A stretch of 64,000 nucleotides of DNA from Calothrix sp. NIES-4105 (GTDB taxonomy: Bacteria; Cyanobacteriota; Cyanobacteriia; Cyanobacteriales; Nostocaceae): the NCBI RefSeq assembly GCF_002368415.1, contig NZ_AP018290.1, positions 1,925,470 through 1,989,469 on the forward strand. The letters run 5' to 3'. Under the pieces are notes generated by a model. It had not been told where the DNA came from, did not search any database, and saw only the letters and a program-made list of their open reading frames with translations. Numbering within the stretch: position 1 is the first letter of the stretch; each line of letters begins with the position of its first letter. The position numbers and the translations under genes were made by a program. Shown here piece after piece: positions 9,227-17,996 of this stretch.

Positions 9227-9331
9227 ATGAACGAAAGTACACTCGATTTAATTACTGGCGCAATAGCAATAACTATTTTTGTTGGTGGAATCCTGATGAT
9301 GTATACAACTATTTTCACAACCAAGAGATAA
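9227..9331 (+). CDS. 34-aa single-helix membrane peptide
   Basis: A short ORF from ATG, 39 bases after the CobA-like gene, ending in TAA. It encodes MNESTLDLI, one hydrophobic helix (GAIAITIFVGGILMMY) and a basic tail (TTKR). The build resembles the one-helix subunits of photosynthetic or NDH complexes, but it matches none that I can name (PetG, PetL, PetN, PsbI, PsaM were considered). It may be a real small gene or chance. Confidence 0.4.
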   Translation: MNESTLDLITGAIAITIFVGGILMMYTTIFTTKR

Positions 9332-9383
9332 TAACGTAGAAGCCGAGTTAATTCGGTTTCTACAATTTAAGATTAAATATTAG

Positions 9384-9680
9384 TTATACATCCCGATTTT
9401 CGAGACGGTCAAGAATACGACGGTTTTCGGTTTGTAGTCCGCGAACCTCTGATTGCATTTCCTGCATATCCGCGCGCATTTCTTGCATGTCAGCTCGAAT
9501 TGTTCTAATTTCGTTAGTCAGCACCATAAAATTTTCTTGGTGCTGATTAGCAATGTTGATGAGTGAGTTAACACTACTACGTAATTCGGCGTTAACAGCA
9601 ACTTGATTGTTCAGCGCTTGCACGACTTGCTCTAAAGTCGCTTCAATTCGGTCTAAACGGTCGGGTTGTGATTGACTCAT
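9384..9680 (-). CDS. Small coiled-coil protein
   Basis: A 98-aa hydrophilic protein, nearly all heptads (LDRIEATLEQVVQALNN, IRTIRADMQEMRADMQEM, VRGLQTENRRILDRLEN). The AGGAGGTG ribosome site directly before ATG is very strong. Such proteins are common and uncharacterised in filamentous cyanobacteria. It is divergent from an XRE-family regulator, with only 41 bp between the start codons, so their expression may be linked. Confidence 0.65.
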   Translation of the reverse strand: MSQSQPDRLDRIEATLEQVVQALNNQVAVNAELRSSVNSLINIANQHQENFMVLTNEIRTIRADMQEMRADMQEMQSEVRGLQTENRRILDRLENRDV

Positions 9681-9721
9681 TTTTCACCTCCTTTTTTATT
9701 GTGGCAGTTGTAGCGGTAAAT

Positions 9722-9940
9722 ATGAATCTTAAACAGCTAAGGGAAAGGCATAAGCTTAGAACGGTAGATGTTGCCAGCGTTGTGGGAGTTGGTGAGTCAA
9801 CTGTTCGCAACTGGGAAAAAGGCAGGACTATTCCTACTCTTAGTGTCTACCAAACGGAAAAACTTATAAGCTTGTACAAGTGCAGCTTTGAGGAGTTTAA
9901 AGTGGCTGTAGACGAGTCACAAAAGTTAGCGCTCGCGTAG
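9722..9940 (+). CDS. XRE-family helix-turn-helix regulator
   Basis: A 72-aa protein consisting of a Cro/CI-type HTH: MNLKQLRERHKLR, then VASVVGVGESTVRNWEKGR as the two recognition helices, then LISLYKCSFEEF. ATG at 9722 is chosen because the frame upstream of it encodes a hydrophobic run unrelated to the family. No dimerisation or ligand domain is present. It may regulate the divergent coiled-coil gene; that is inferred only from position. Confidence 0.8.
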   Translation: MNLKQLRERHKLRTVDVASVVGVGESTVRNWEKGRTIPTLSVYQTEKLISLYKCSFEEFKVAVDESQKLALA

Positions 9941-10035
9941 CAAAGCTTGCCAATACAAGGCATCTATATGCTGTCAGATGATTTGGCTTACCCAAAAAAT
10001 CAAAAAAGCCCTTGCAATAAACGCTTTTGATTATA

Positions 10036-10107
10036 AGCCGGCAGTAGGATTTGAACCAACGACCTTCCGATTACAAGTCGGATGCACTACCACTGTGCTA
10101 TGCCGGC
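10036..10107 (-). tRNA. tRNA-Thr(TGT)
   Basis: On the minus strand the molecule starts and ends with the acceptor arms GCCGGC/GCCGGC. It has the D-arm AGCACAGTGGTAGTGC, an anticodon stem-loop TCCGA-CTTGTAA-TCGGA with anticodon TGT, and a T-arm with GGTTCAAATCC. No CCA is encoded. Length is 72 nt. Confidence 0.95.
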
Positions 10108-10522
10108 GTGAGGTTTAACTTTTTTGCTTAACAGTCATTGATTATAGCATACACTATTTTTTTGTAAATAGTTTTTTTGAATAAATTTTTGTGATTATGG
10201 TTTAGGTTTGAGGACGGGCGGGACGGCCATTCCACAAGACTGCTTATTCCACAAGACTGCCTATTTTACAATATTGTAATTTCTCTGTCTGAGGAATGAT
10301 TTATAAATTTTTGCGAATGTGGTTTATCTGTAAAAGGGTCAATGTGTCTAGCAGTTAGATGCAACTGTTGACAGTTCGCCTTAATCTTGGTTAAACCAAA
10401 GAAATATATCCAAGTAATTGTTTGACTGGCTTGCTCCCGCCTTAAAAAAGTAGGACGGCGCCACTAAGTACATTATTGGGTATGAAAATGATTATAGTAC
10501 TATTTTTCTTGGCAGAGAAAGC
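10108..10522. other. Spacer between tRNA-Thr and argF with short repeats
   Basis: Two direct copies of ATTCCACAAGACTGC lie at about 10230-10260, close to a related string at 34740. TTACAATATTGTAA at 10266-10279 is a perfect 14-bp palindrome and could be an operator for argF, but I do not recognise it. Its core ACAATATTGT recurs before dndD at 23079. Confidence 0.45.
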
Positions 10523-11443
10523 ATGGCAGCGTTGATTGGAAGAGATTTATTAGGTTTGGGGGATTTGACGAGTGAGGAAGTTGAGTCTCTACTGAAATTG
10601 GCAACCCAGTTGAAATCAAAACAGGTCAAGTTACAGTGTAATAAGGTTTTGGGACTGTTATTTTCAAAAGCTTCGACTCGAACTAGGGTGAGTTTTACGG
10701 TGGCAATGTACCAGTTAGGTGGACAGGTGATCGATTTAAACCCTAATGTCACTCAAGTCGGTCGCGGGGAGCCAACACAGGATACTGCTAGAGTGTTGGA
10801 TAGATATTTGGATATTTTAGCAATCCGTACTTTTGCTCAACAAGAACTCGAAACTTTTGCGAATTACGCCAAAATTCCCGTTATCAACGCATTAACAGAT
10901 TCGGAACACCCTTGTCAAGTTTTAGCCGATTTAATGACAATACAAGAGTGTTTCGGCTGTTTTCATGGCTTAACCTTGACTTATGTCGGTGATGGTAATA
11001 ATGTGGCTAATTCTTTAATGCTTGGTTGCGCTTTGGTGGGAATGAATGTAAGAATTGCCACACCGTCTGGGTATGAACCAGATGCTCTTGTCGTAGAAAC
11101 TGCTCGCAAAATTGCCAATAATAAAACCGAAGTTATTTTGACTAATGACCCACTAGCTGGTGTTAAAGGAGTAAATGTACTTTACACGGATGTATGGGCA
11201 AGTATGGGACAAGAACAGGAAGCATCGGATAGACTACCAATTTTCCAACCTTACCAAATCAATGAGCAATTATTAAGCCTTGCTGATCCCAACGCTATCG
11301 TTCTACACTGTTTACCAGCACACCGTGATGAAGAAATAACTGATGCTGTGATGGAGGGTTCACAATCGCGAATTTGGGAACAGGCTGAAAATCGTATGCA
11401 CGCTCAGAAAGCTTTGCTCGCAAGTATTTTAGGGGCAGAATAA
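10523..11443 (+). CDS. argF: Ornithine carbamoyltransferase
   Basis: Makes citrulline from ornithine and carbamoyl phosphate in arginine synthesis. The 306-aa length is normal. Signature motifs are all present: carbamoyl phosphate loop SKASTRTR (residues 50-57), HPCQ (near 133), the domain-2 nucleotide-like DGNNVANSL, and HCLPAHRDEE near the C terminus with the ornithine-binding Cys. ATG with GAGAAAG upstream is a convincing start. It is not in an operon with other arg genes; lexA follows after about 340 bp. Confidence 0.96.
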   Translation: MAALIGRDLLGLGDLTSEEVESLLKLATQLKSKQVKLQCNKVLGLLFSKASTRTRVSFTVAMYQLGGQVIDLNPNVTQVGRGEPTQDTARVLDRYLDILAIRTFAQQELETFANYAKIPVINALTDSEHPCQVLADLMTIQECFGCFHGLTLTYVGDGNNVANSLMLGCALVGMNVRIATPSGYEPDALVVETARKIANNKTEVILTNDPLAGVKGVNVLYTDVWASMGQEQEASDRLPIFQPYQINEQLLSLADPNAIVLHCLPAHRDEEITDAVMEGSQSRIWEQAENRMHAQKALLASILGAE

Positions 11444-11730
11444 ATATAGTGGTTCTTGGATTAAATATTAGGGGCTTGAGGTAAACGACATGATAATGAA
11501 TCTTAAAATCTTGTCAAGTGTTTTTAAATGTCGGCACCAAAAACTTTAAAGTTCATGCTTACCAGGTTCAGGTTTACTAAATTTTTGTTACTTTAAGTTT
11601 TTTGAGCCAGAAAACGAGTATACTTACTGATTAATAGGATTTCTTTTCTCCCTACGTTTCATCATTCTTGTCACGAATATAAATTTTTTGATCAAATATT
11701 CAAAAAGTATGGTGTTTTTGTGTTTTTTGT

Positions 11731-11744
11731 AGTACTAATGTTCT
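11731..11744 (+). promoter_or_regulatory. LexA (SOS) box upstream of lexA
   Basis: AGTACTAATGTTCT matches every position of the published Anabaena-type SOS consensus RGTACNNNDGTWCB. It ends 39 bp before the lexA start codon, so LexA probably represses its own gene here. Confidence 0.8.
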
Positions 11745-11783
11745 AAGGGAGATTTGTATTTCACCTCCTTAAATCTAGGTTAT

Positions 11784-12392
11784 ATGGAACGATTAACGGA
11801 AGCGCAAAAAGAATTGTACGAATGGCTGACGGAATATATCCGTATACATCAGCATTCGCCCTCGATAAGACAAATGATGCAAGCGATGAATTTAAAATCG
11901 CCGGCGCCAATTCAAAGTCGTCTTGAGCATTTACGCACAAAGGGCTATATCGAATGGAATGAGGGTAAAGCCCGTACAATAAGGGTATTGCGTGCATCAA
12001 GACATGGCATCCCTGTTTTAGGAACAATTGCCGCAGGCGGTTTAATTGAGCCTTACAGCGATGCAGTAGAGCATGTAGACTTCATGAACTTGGCATTGCC
12101 GTTACAAACTTATGCGTTGCGCGTTACGGGTGACAGCATGATTGAGGATTTAATCGCTGATGGTGATTTAGTTTTCTTGCGTCCTGTGCTTGAGCCTGAC
12201 TATTTAAAGAATGGCACCATTGTCGCTGCGCGGGTTGAAGGTCATGGCACAACTTTGAAGCGGTTTTATCGGGATGGAGAGATGGTTACTCTACAACCCG
12301 CGAACCGTAAATACAACCCAATTGAAGTAAGTGCTTCAAACGTTCAAGTTCAAGGTTCACTTGTAGCTGTATGGCGTACTGAGGTTCAGTAA
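11784..12392 (+). CDS. lexA: LexA repressor
   Basis: 202 aa. An N-terminal winged HTH (LTEAQKELYEWLTEYI...SPSIRQMMQAMNLKSPAPIQSRL) precedes an S24-type self-cleavage domain. The cleavage dipeptide A84-G85 (TIAAGGL), catalytic Ser118 (GDSM) and Lys159 (TTLKRF) are all kept, so RecA-stimulated autocleavage should work, unlike some cyanobacterial LexA homologues that lack these residues. ATG at 11784 follows GAGATTTGTATTTCACCTCC and starts the conserved domain directly; the upstream extension to 11754 is not conserved. Autoregulation is supported by the SOS box at 11731. Confidence 0.95.
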   Translation: MERLTEAQKELYEWLTEYIRIHQHSPSIRQMMQAMNLKSPAPIQSRLEHLRTKGYIEWNEGKARTIRVLRASRHGIPVLGTIAAGGLIEPYSDAVEHVDFMNLALPLQTYALRVTGDSMIEDLIADGDLVFLRPVLEPDYLKNGTIVAARVEGHGTTLKRFYRDGEMVTLQPANRKYNPIEVSASNVQVQGSLVAVWRTEVQ

Positions 12393-12487
12393 TTTTATAG
12401 AATAAGGCGCCGACGCAACACTTGTACCTTTTTGACCAACGAAGGTGATGAATAATTCTGTGGAGATGTAGTGTCTTACGTCTCTGC

Positions 12488-12738
12488 AATTGATCCCCCC
12501 AACCCCCCCCTTAATAAAGCTGCTGTGTACACACAAGTCTTTCAAAGTTACTTTTCTTATCTTTCTTATCTTTCTTTGTGCCCTTTGTGTCTTTGTGGTT
12601 TATTTCTTTAAGGAACCACAAAGGCACAAAGGACACAAAGGGGGGAAAATAAGGTGATTATTAAAGATGTGTGTACACGGTAGCTTAATAAAGGGGGGCT
12701 TTAAGAAGAACCTCTTAGCAAGGGGGGTTGGGGGATCA
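12488..12738. repeat. Nested inverted repeat of about 250 bp (MITE-like)
   Basis: Outer arms TTGATCCCCCCAACCCCCCC / GGGGGGTTGGGGGATCA, middle arms TTAATAAAGCT..GTGTACACAC / GTGTGTACAC..AGCTTAATAAA, and inner arms CTTTGTGTCTTTGTGGTT / AACCACAAAG...CACAAAG nest around one centre near 12607. The whole spacer before the first Dnd gene can fold into one long imperfect hairpin. No ORF lies inside. Confidence 0.7.
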
Positions 12739-12765
12739 CAATCCAATATTAAATTTGAATAATAT

Positions 12766-14277
12766 ATGTATCTAACCAAAACCAGGGTAGAAAAAACATT
12801 TAACCACATTAATTTAGCTAATAGATTTCAACTTTCAACTCAAATATTATTTCGTTCTGTTAAGGAGTCATCTCATAATTACCAAGTTAAGCCATCACCT
12901 GGGCGCCCGTATACACCATCTTGGTTGGTATTACGTCCTTATCAAACTCAAGCCATTACCAACTGGTTTAAAAGTAATGGTCGCGGTACATTGAAAATGG
13001 CAACAGGTAGTGGTAAGACAATTACTGCATTATCAATCACCTGTGAACTCTACAAACAAATTAAACTTCAAGTATTACTTGTAGTATGCCCTTATTGTCA
13101 TTTGGTAACGCAGTGGGCGCGCGAGTGTGAGAAATTCAACTTACAGCCGATATTAGCTTTCGAGAGTGTTAATAATTGGCAAAATCAGCTTTCAACTCAG
13201 CTTTATAATATACATTCGGGTACGCAAGAATTTTTAACTATTATTACGACTAACTCGACTTTAACCACAGATAGTTTTCAATCGCAGCTTAGATATTTTC
13301 CTGAGCGTACTTTAATTATTGGCGATGAAGCGCATAATTTAGGCGCCTCGAAAGTTGAAGAAAGTCTACCTCGGCAAGTGGGATTACGGTTGGGACTTTC
13401 AGCAACACCCGAAAGATATTACGATGAAGAAGGGACTCAATCTTTACTTAGCTACTTTGGAGCAGTTGTTAAGCCGGAATTTACACTAAAAGATGCAATT
13501 GAGCAAGGGGCACTAGTCCACTATTTGTATTATCCAGTCCTTGTAGAGTTAACCGAGACAGAGAGTATTGCGTATTCTAAGATTACACAGAAAATTGGAC
13601 GCAAGCTTTTGTTTAAAGGTAAAGAGAGTGCGAATTTAGCTGATATTGAGAATAACGAAGATATTACAAATCTGTTAATGCAGCGTGCTAGGCTGGTTGG
13701 AGCAGCCGAAAATAAGCTGAACGCACTACGCGAACTTATGCAGCGGCGCCTTTCGACAACTCATACATTATTTTACTGTAGCGATGGCTATCCCGCAGCA
13801 GGGGCAAAGTCAGACTTAAGCCAACTTAAGGCAGTTACTCAAATATTAGGCGTTGAATTAAATTATCGTATTACCACATATACAGCACAAACACCCCTAT
13901 CTGAACGAGAAAAAATACGGCGCCAGTTTGAAAGCGGAGAATTACAGGGTTTAGTAGCAATAAAATGTTTAGATGAAGGCGTTGATATTCCTGCAATTCA
14001 AACAGCCGTAATACTTGCGAGTTCAAGTAATCCTCGTCAGTTTGTTCAGCGTCGAGGTCGAGTTTTACGTCCACACCCTGGAAAAGAAAGGGCGACTGTA
14101 TTCGATATGATTGTCCTACCACCAGATTTAGATAGAAACACTCTTGAAGTTGAACGTAACTTACTCAGGAAAGAATTAAAGCGGTTTATTGAATTTGCCG
14201 ACTTAGCCGATAATGCGGGAGAAGCAAGAATTAAATTACTCGAATTACAAAAACGCTACGGCTTACTCAGCATCTAG
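12766..14277 (+). CDS. DEAD/DEAH helicase, Dnd-system restriction type
   Basis: A 503-aa SF2 helicase. Motif I is MATGSGKTITALS (about residue 78), motif II GDEAHNLG (near 187), motif III LSATPER, and motif VI QFVQRRGRVLRP near 425. An ILASSSNPRQF block precedes motif VI. It resembles the cyanobacterial family that accompanies dnd genes and is catalogued as a DNA phosphorothioation system restriction enzyme. No separate nuclease domain can be seen, so cleavage would need a partner or a cryptic site. It is the first gene of the island and precedes the second SMC ATPase on the same strand. Restriction of unmodified DNA is inferred from the family name and location. Confidence 0.75.
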   Translation: MYLTKTRVEKTFNHINLANRFQLSTQILFRSVKESSHNYQVKPSPGRPYTPSWLVLRPYQTQAITNWFKSNGRGTLKMATGSGKTITALSITCELYKQIKLQVLLVVCPYCHLVTQWARECEKFNLQPILAFESVNNWQNQLSTQLYNIHSGTQEFLTIITTNSTLTTDSFQSQLRYFPERTLIIGDEAHNLGASKVEESLPRQVGLRLGLSATPERYYDEEGTQSLLSYFGAVVKPEFTLKDAIEQGALVHYLYYPVLVELTETESIAYSKITQKIGRKLLFKGKESANLADIENNEDITNLLMQRARLVGAAENKLNALRELMQRRLSTTHTLFYCSDGYPAAGAKSDLSQLKAVTQILGVELNYRITTYTAQTPLSEREKIRRQFESGELQGLVAIKCLDEGVDIPAIQTAVILASSSNPRQFVQRRGRVLRPHPGKERATVFDMIVLPPDLDRNTLEVERNLLRKELKRFIEFADLADNAGEARIKLLELQKRYGLLSI

Positions 14278-14461
14278 GCAACGGATACAACGGATGTAAC
14301 GGATGAATTGGTTACAAACAAAATCTAAGTATTTGTAATTTGTAAGGTGGGCACCGCCCACCAAGACCTCGATCTGGTTTAAGGCGCCTACCTTACATAG
14401 CATTCCAAAATAGTTGTCTAAAATAACTTATCCGTTACATCCGTTCATAATCCGTTGCCAA
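14278..14461. repeat. AACGGAT/ATCCGTT inverted repeat, copy 2
   Basis: GGCAACGGATACAACGGATG.AACGGAT at the left and ATCCGTTACATCCGTTCATAATCCGTTGCC at the right flank a core that includes a smaller hairpin (GGTGGGCACCGCCCACC). It begins directly after the helicase stop codon. Copies 1 and 3 lie at 657-757 and 31437-31538. Confidence 0.8.
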
Positions 14462-14631
14462 TATTTATTTACAAACAAAAAATGTATTTAATATTACATT
14501 AAATTTGTGTAAACCTATATATAGACAGGCTTTTGTTAAATCATCTTGCCAATTTAAACACAGTGAGTTCACGGATAGAAAAATTTGGTATGAGGAAGTA
14601 CGATAGTATCAAATGTATATAGAAAACACCT

Positions 14632-14847
14632 ATGAAAAGGCAAAGTAAGAAGGGTGCCGACTTAGAGAATACAGAAAATAACTTTGACGATATTGAGGAT
14701 GTGCAGGCGCCTATATACACTGCACCAGAAGAAGTGAGAAAAATTATCGAGATGGTGTGGCAGTTGGAGAAGAATCGACTTGATAGAAAAAGCTTTAGTC
14801 ATATAAGTGATGATATTTTAACTATTATTAAGAGTGTGGTTCAATGA
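14632..14847 (+). CDS. 71-aa Dnd-island small protein, coupled to SMC ATPase
   Basis: A small acidic protein (LENTENNFDDIEDVQAPIY) with a C-terminal amphipathic region (RKIIEMVWQLEKNRLD, ISDDILTIIKSVVQ). Its stop overlaps the next start in ATGA, so the two are translationally coupled and probably form a complex. Proteins of this size next to DndD-like ATPases have been labelled DNA modification system-associated small protein; I recall the label but cannot verify it. It has no visible relation to DndE. Confidence 0.6.
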   Translation: MKRQSKKGADLENTENNFDDIEDVQAPIYTAPEEVRKIIEMVWQLEKNRLDRKSFSHISDDILTIIKSVVQ

Positions 14848-16916
14848 AGCTCATATCAATAAGTCTTTGTAACTTTCGCTCGTTTTATGGTAGGACACCA
14901 GAAATTTTTCTCGCGGGTGACGAAGTAGAAAATACAACGGTAATTCATGGGAATAATGGTGTTGGGAAGACGAGTTTATTAAATGCGTTTACATGGGTGC
15001 TTTATGAGAAATTTAGCGCTGCGTTCGCGTCGGCAGAACAGTTGGTGAATAAACGCGCGGTTGCGGAAGCTTCTATTGGGCAAGCTGTGGAGTGTTATGT
15101 AGAAATTACCTGGGAACACGACAGTAAGCGTTACCGTGCGAAGCGTGAGTGTCGAGTGTATAGAACTGAGTCGGATGTGGAAGCAGGTAAGACTAATATG
15201 TATATGTTGGTGACGAGGGATGATGGACGGTGGTTTGTCCCTGACCAACTCCCAGAGGAGATTATTAATCAGATTTTGCCTTGTAGTTTGCACCAGTATT
15301 TCTTTTTTGACGGTGAACGGATAGAGAAGATTGTTCGCAATGACAAGAAAGCTGAAATTGCTGAAGCTACGAAAATGCTGTTGGGAGTGGAGGTAATTAA
15401 TCGTTCGATAAGGCATTTGGGAGAAGCAAAACGCGCGTTGGAAGCTGAACTACGCACCATAGGTGACTTAGAAATTAAGAAGTTGCTGAAGCAGCATAGT
15501 AATATTGAGTCTCAGATTGAGGCAATTAGTAAGCGCTCTTTTGAAATTCAGCAAGAGGTAGAATATCAAAATACATTTAAGCAGGAAGTTAGTGGTCGTT
15601 TACGTGAATTAAGTGCTGTTAAGGAGCTACAGGAAAGGCGCCAATATTTGGAGTCACAGAAAGACTCATTGCAGAAGCAGATAGTTAAAAGTAAAGATAG
15701 TATAAAACGATATATATCTAATCAAGGTTACAGTGTATTACTTTCAGAAATTAATATACAGTTCCGTAATATTATTGATAATTTACAAGAGTCTGGTGAC
15801 TTTAAGTCGGGGATATCGCGCGAATTTGTGATTAATTTACTTAACGGTAGTAAATGCATTTGCGGTAGCTATTTACACGAACATAGTCAAGCGCGTAAGC
15901 ATGTAGAAAATTGGTTAGAAAAAGCAGGTTCTTCCACAGTAGAGGAAACATCGATTCGGATGACCGCACAAGTTGATGAAATCGACAAGCAAGCGGTATC
16001 ATTTTGGCAAGAAGTAGATAAAGAGCAGGTAAGGATTAACGAGGCTAGGCAGACACTTAACCAAGTTGAAACAGAATTAGGAGAAATTAAGGAAAAACTG
16101 CGGAAAAACCCAAGCGAAGAAATTCGGGATATCGAACAGCGTATAGATGATATTGAAGCCAAAATTTCGGAGTTAATTTTTGAACAAGGTCGCAACCAGC
16201 AGCAAACCGAGACTTTAAATGCCGAATTAGATGATTTAAATAAACAAATTGCCAAGCAAAAGCTCAATGAAGAACGGCAACTACTCGTACAGCGTCGTAT
16301 TGGCGCCACTACTGATGCTATCGACAGGTTGAGTGAAGTTAAAACACGCCAAGAGAATCATTTTCGTTATTCGCTTGAAAAGCGGGTGCAAGAAATATTC
16401 AGTGCCATATCCCCGGCGCCATATACTCCGAAAATCAGCGACAAATATGAACTAACCCTAATGGAGAACACCCTTGGTGTAGAAATGCCCGTTGCTGCAT
16501 CAACAGGAGAAAATCAAATACTCAGCCTTTCCTTTATAAGTAGCATCATCGACAAAGTGCGCGAGTGGAGCGAAAAGAAGAAAATGTTAATGCTTCCCGA
16601 AAGCAGCACTTTTCCAATAGTCATGGACTCCCCATTTGGTAGCTTAGACGCAATATCACGGCGCCATATAGCAAAAATAGTTCCAGAAATGGCAAACCAA
16701 CTAGTAGTGCTAGTCACAAAAACCCAGTGGAGGGGAGAACTGCAAGAAGAAATAGCAAACCGCGTTGGTAAAGAATATGTTTTAACTTACCACTCCTCGA
16801 AACCTGACTGCGAACAAGATTATATAGAACTTAGAGGAGTTCGATATCCTTTAATTAGGCAAAGTCCCAACGAATTCGAGTATACCGAAATAGTAGAGGT
16901 TAATCACGATGGTTAA
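14844..16916 (+). CDS. Second DndD-like SMC/Rad50 ATPase with C-x-C hook
   Basis: 690 aa. Walker A GNNGVGKTS starts at residue 36, the DndD-like FFFDGERIEKI block lies near 153, long coiled coils follow, then C338-I-C340-G at the hinge. Past the second coiled coil come an ABC-signature-like STGENQILSLSF and Walker B PIVMDSPFGSLD near residue 595. The layout is that of DndD/Rad50-type ATPases, and the paired cysteines resemble a zinc hook. It differs from the 661-aa DndD at 23159, which has no such cysteines. Coupled to the 71-aa protein; its role could be in restriction (DNA scanning or loop handling) rather than modification. That is inference. Confidence 0.75.
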   Translation: MKLISISLCNFRSFYGRTPEIFLAGDEVENTTVIHGNNGVGKTSLLNAFTWVLYEKFSAAFASAEQLVNKRAVAEASIGQAVECYVEITWEHDSKRYRAKRECRVYRTESDVEAGKTNMYMLVTRDDGRWFVPDQLPEEIINQILPCSLHQYFFFDGERIEKIVRNDKKAEIAEATKMLLGVEVINRSIRHLGEAKRALEAELRTIGDLEIKKLLKQHSNIESQIEAISKRSFEIQQEVEYQNTFKQEVSGRLRELSAVKELQERRQYLESQKDSLQKQIVKSKDSIKRYISNQGYSVLLSEINIQFRNIIDNLQESGDFKSGISREFVINLLNGSKCICGSYLHEHSQARKHVENWLEKAGSSTVEETSIRMTAQVDEIDKQAVSFWQEVDKEQVRINEARQTLNQVETELGEIKEKLRKNPSEEIRDIEQRIDDIEAKISELIFEQGRNQQQTETLNAELDDLNKQIAKQKLNEERQLLVQRRIGATTDAIDRLSEVKTRQENHFRYSLEKRVQEIFSAISPAPYTPKISDKYELTLMENTLGVEMPVAASTGENQILSLSFISSIIDKVREWSEKKKMLMLPESSTFPIVMDSPFGSLDAISRRHIAKIVPEMANQLVVLVTKTQWRGELQEEIANRVGKEYVLTYHSSKPDCEQDYIELRGVRYPLIRQSPNEFEYTEIVEVNHDG

Positions 16917-17058
16917 TAAAACAATCAAGGGTATATCCCAATATTAAAATTGAATTAAATGTTTATTTTAACCCTTACCCTAAAGGGTAGGCTTTACGAG
17001 CAAAGCCCGCCTGCGCGGGCTAAGATGCAAAATTTAGAATTTACCATCTACCAAAATT

Positions 17059-17532
17059 ATGACAGAAACAGGAAAAATTAGAATAGCAAAAGACAAAGCC
17101 GAACTAGTGAGGTCTTTAACCGTCTCAGGTGGTAAAACAGGAGCATTTCAAACCTTTGCCGATGTCGTCGTATTTGCCGCTACACTAGGCGCCAAGCATA
17201 AAAAGCGCGTTCCACTAGAAGAAATATCTAAAAAAGAACCAGGACCAATACGTATAGAGCAATTCATATCAATGGGGTACGACGTAGTAATTAAATTACT
17301 AGCAATCGTTGAAACTCAAGACGTTAAAATACTATCACCAACCGAAGAAGAATTAGAAAAACAACGTCATCAAATATTTGAAGAATACGCCAATGGAGGG
17401 CTAGAAATAATTCAAAATGAAGTACGTGGAGCAGTAGACTATCTAGAACGAATCTTATTACTACTCAGCTACGAACGAACAAGCAAAGATAGAACAAACG
17501 AAGAATTTGATTTAAGTAGATTTTTATCTTAA
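17059..17532 (+). CDS. Dnd system-associated protein 4
   Basis: 157 aa. The start (RIAKDKAELVRSL, then GAFQTFADVVVFAATLGAKH) and the IEQFISMGYDVVIKLLAIVE block match the small family found beside cyanobacterial dnd genes and catalogued as dnd system-associated protein 4. No enzymatic motif is visible; it is mostly helical. It follows the second ATPase after about 140 bp on the same strand and probably works with it and the helicase. Function is unknown. Confidence 0.7.
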   Translation: MTETGKIRIAKDKAELVRSLTVSGGKTGAFQTFADVVVFAATLGAKHKKRVPLEEISKKEPGPIRIEQFISMGYDVVIKLLAIVETQDVKILSPTEEELEKQRHQIFEEYANGGLEIIQNEVRGAVDYLERILLLLSYERTSKDRTNEEFDLSRFLS

Positions 17533-17574
17533 ATAATATACAAAATTTCTAAACTATTCGTAAAATTCTATATT

Positions 17575-17602
17575 GTAGAGACGCGATATATCGCGTCTCT
17601 AC
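17575..17602. repeat. 28-bp perfect palindrome (GAGACGCGAT family)
   Basis: GTAGAGACGCGATA and its exact reverse complement meet without a loop. Related copies: 29842-29869, 32471-32497 and 49453-49481. Located in a spacer, possibly a terminator or repeat-derived hairpin. Confidence 0.8.
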
Positions 17603-17660
17603 ATTGATACATTGCCATGCCATCATATATTAAAATTAGTTTGGAACTGAGGCTATAAAG

Positions 17661-17996
17661 TTGATTTTAATTATTCGTGAGCGTGCAACCGAAGAGCAAC
17701 TGGAAGAAATGCTTCAAGTTTGGGGAGTAATTATTAAGATAGTTGTCGATATCGAGCGCGAGATACTAGCAGGTGGGAGTGGAAAACATTACGAGTGTGA
17801 ACAAGAACTGTTAAAAGACGGCTCTTTGCAACGTAATTTATGGGGTGCCGATTGGAATCCTTATACATACACAATTACTTTTGAATCATTAATTAATATC
17901 CGCCCTAGTCAAAATAATCGTACAATGATAGTACAGTCGCCAGAGTTAAGAGAACGAATTACGCAAATTACCACTCGATTACTAGGAGGATTATAA
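17661..17996 (+). CDS. DUF5674-type protein, copy 1
   Basis: A 111-aa protein with ILIIRERATEEQLEEML, VVDIEREILAGGSGKHYECE and ITFESLINIRPSQNNRT. It matches a family of unknown function that I recall as DUF5674. The start is TTG with TGAGGC upstream; the paralogue at 31912-32244 also starts with TTG. The stop overlaps the next gene in TAATG, so it is coupled to a 116-aa partner. The same two-gene order is found at the other end of the island. A toxin-antitoxin-like role is possible but unproven. Confidence 0.65.
   Translation: MILIIRERATEEQLEEMLQVWGVIIKIVVDIEREILAGGSGKHYECEQELLKDGSLQRNLWGADWNPYTYTITFESLINIRPSQNNRTMIVQSPELRERITQITTRLLGGL

Noticed and set aside
12481-12740. ORFs in the spacer after lexA
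   Set aside because: Short minus-strand frames follow the inverted repeat and encode only repeat-derived, low-complexity peptides.
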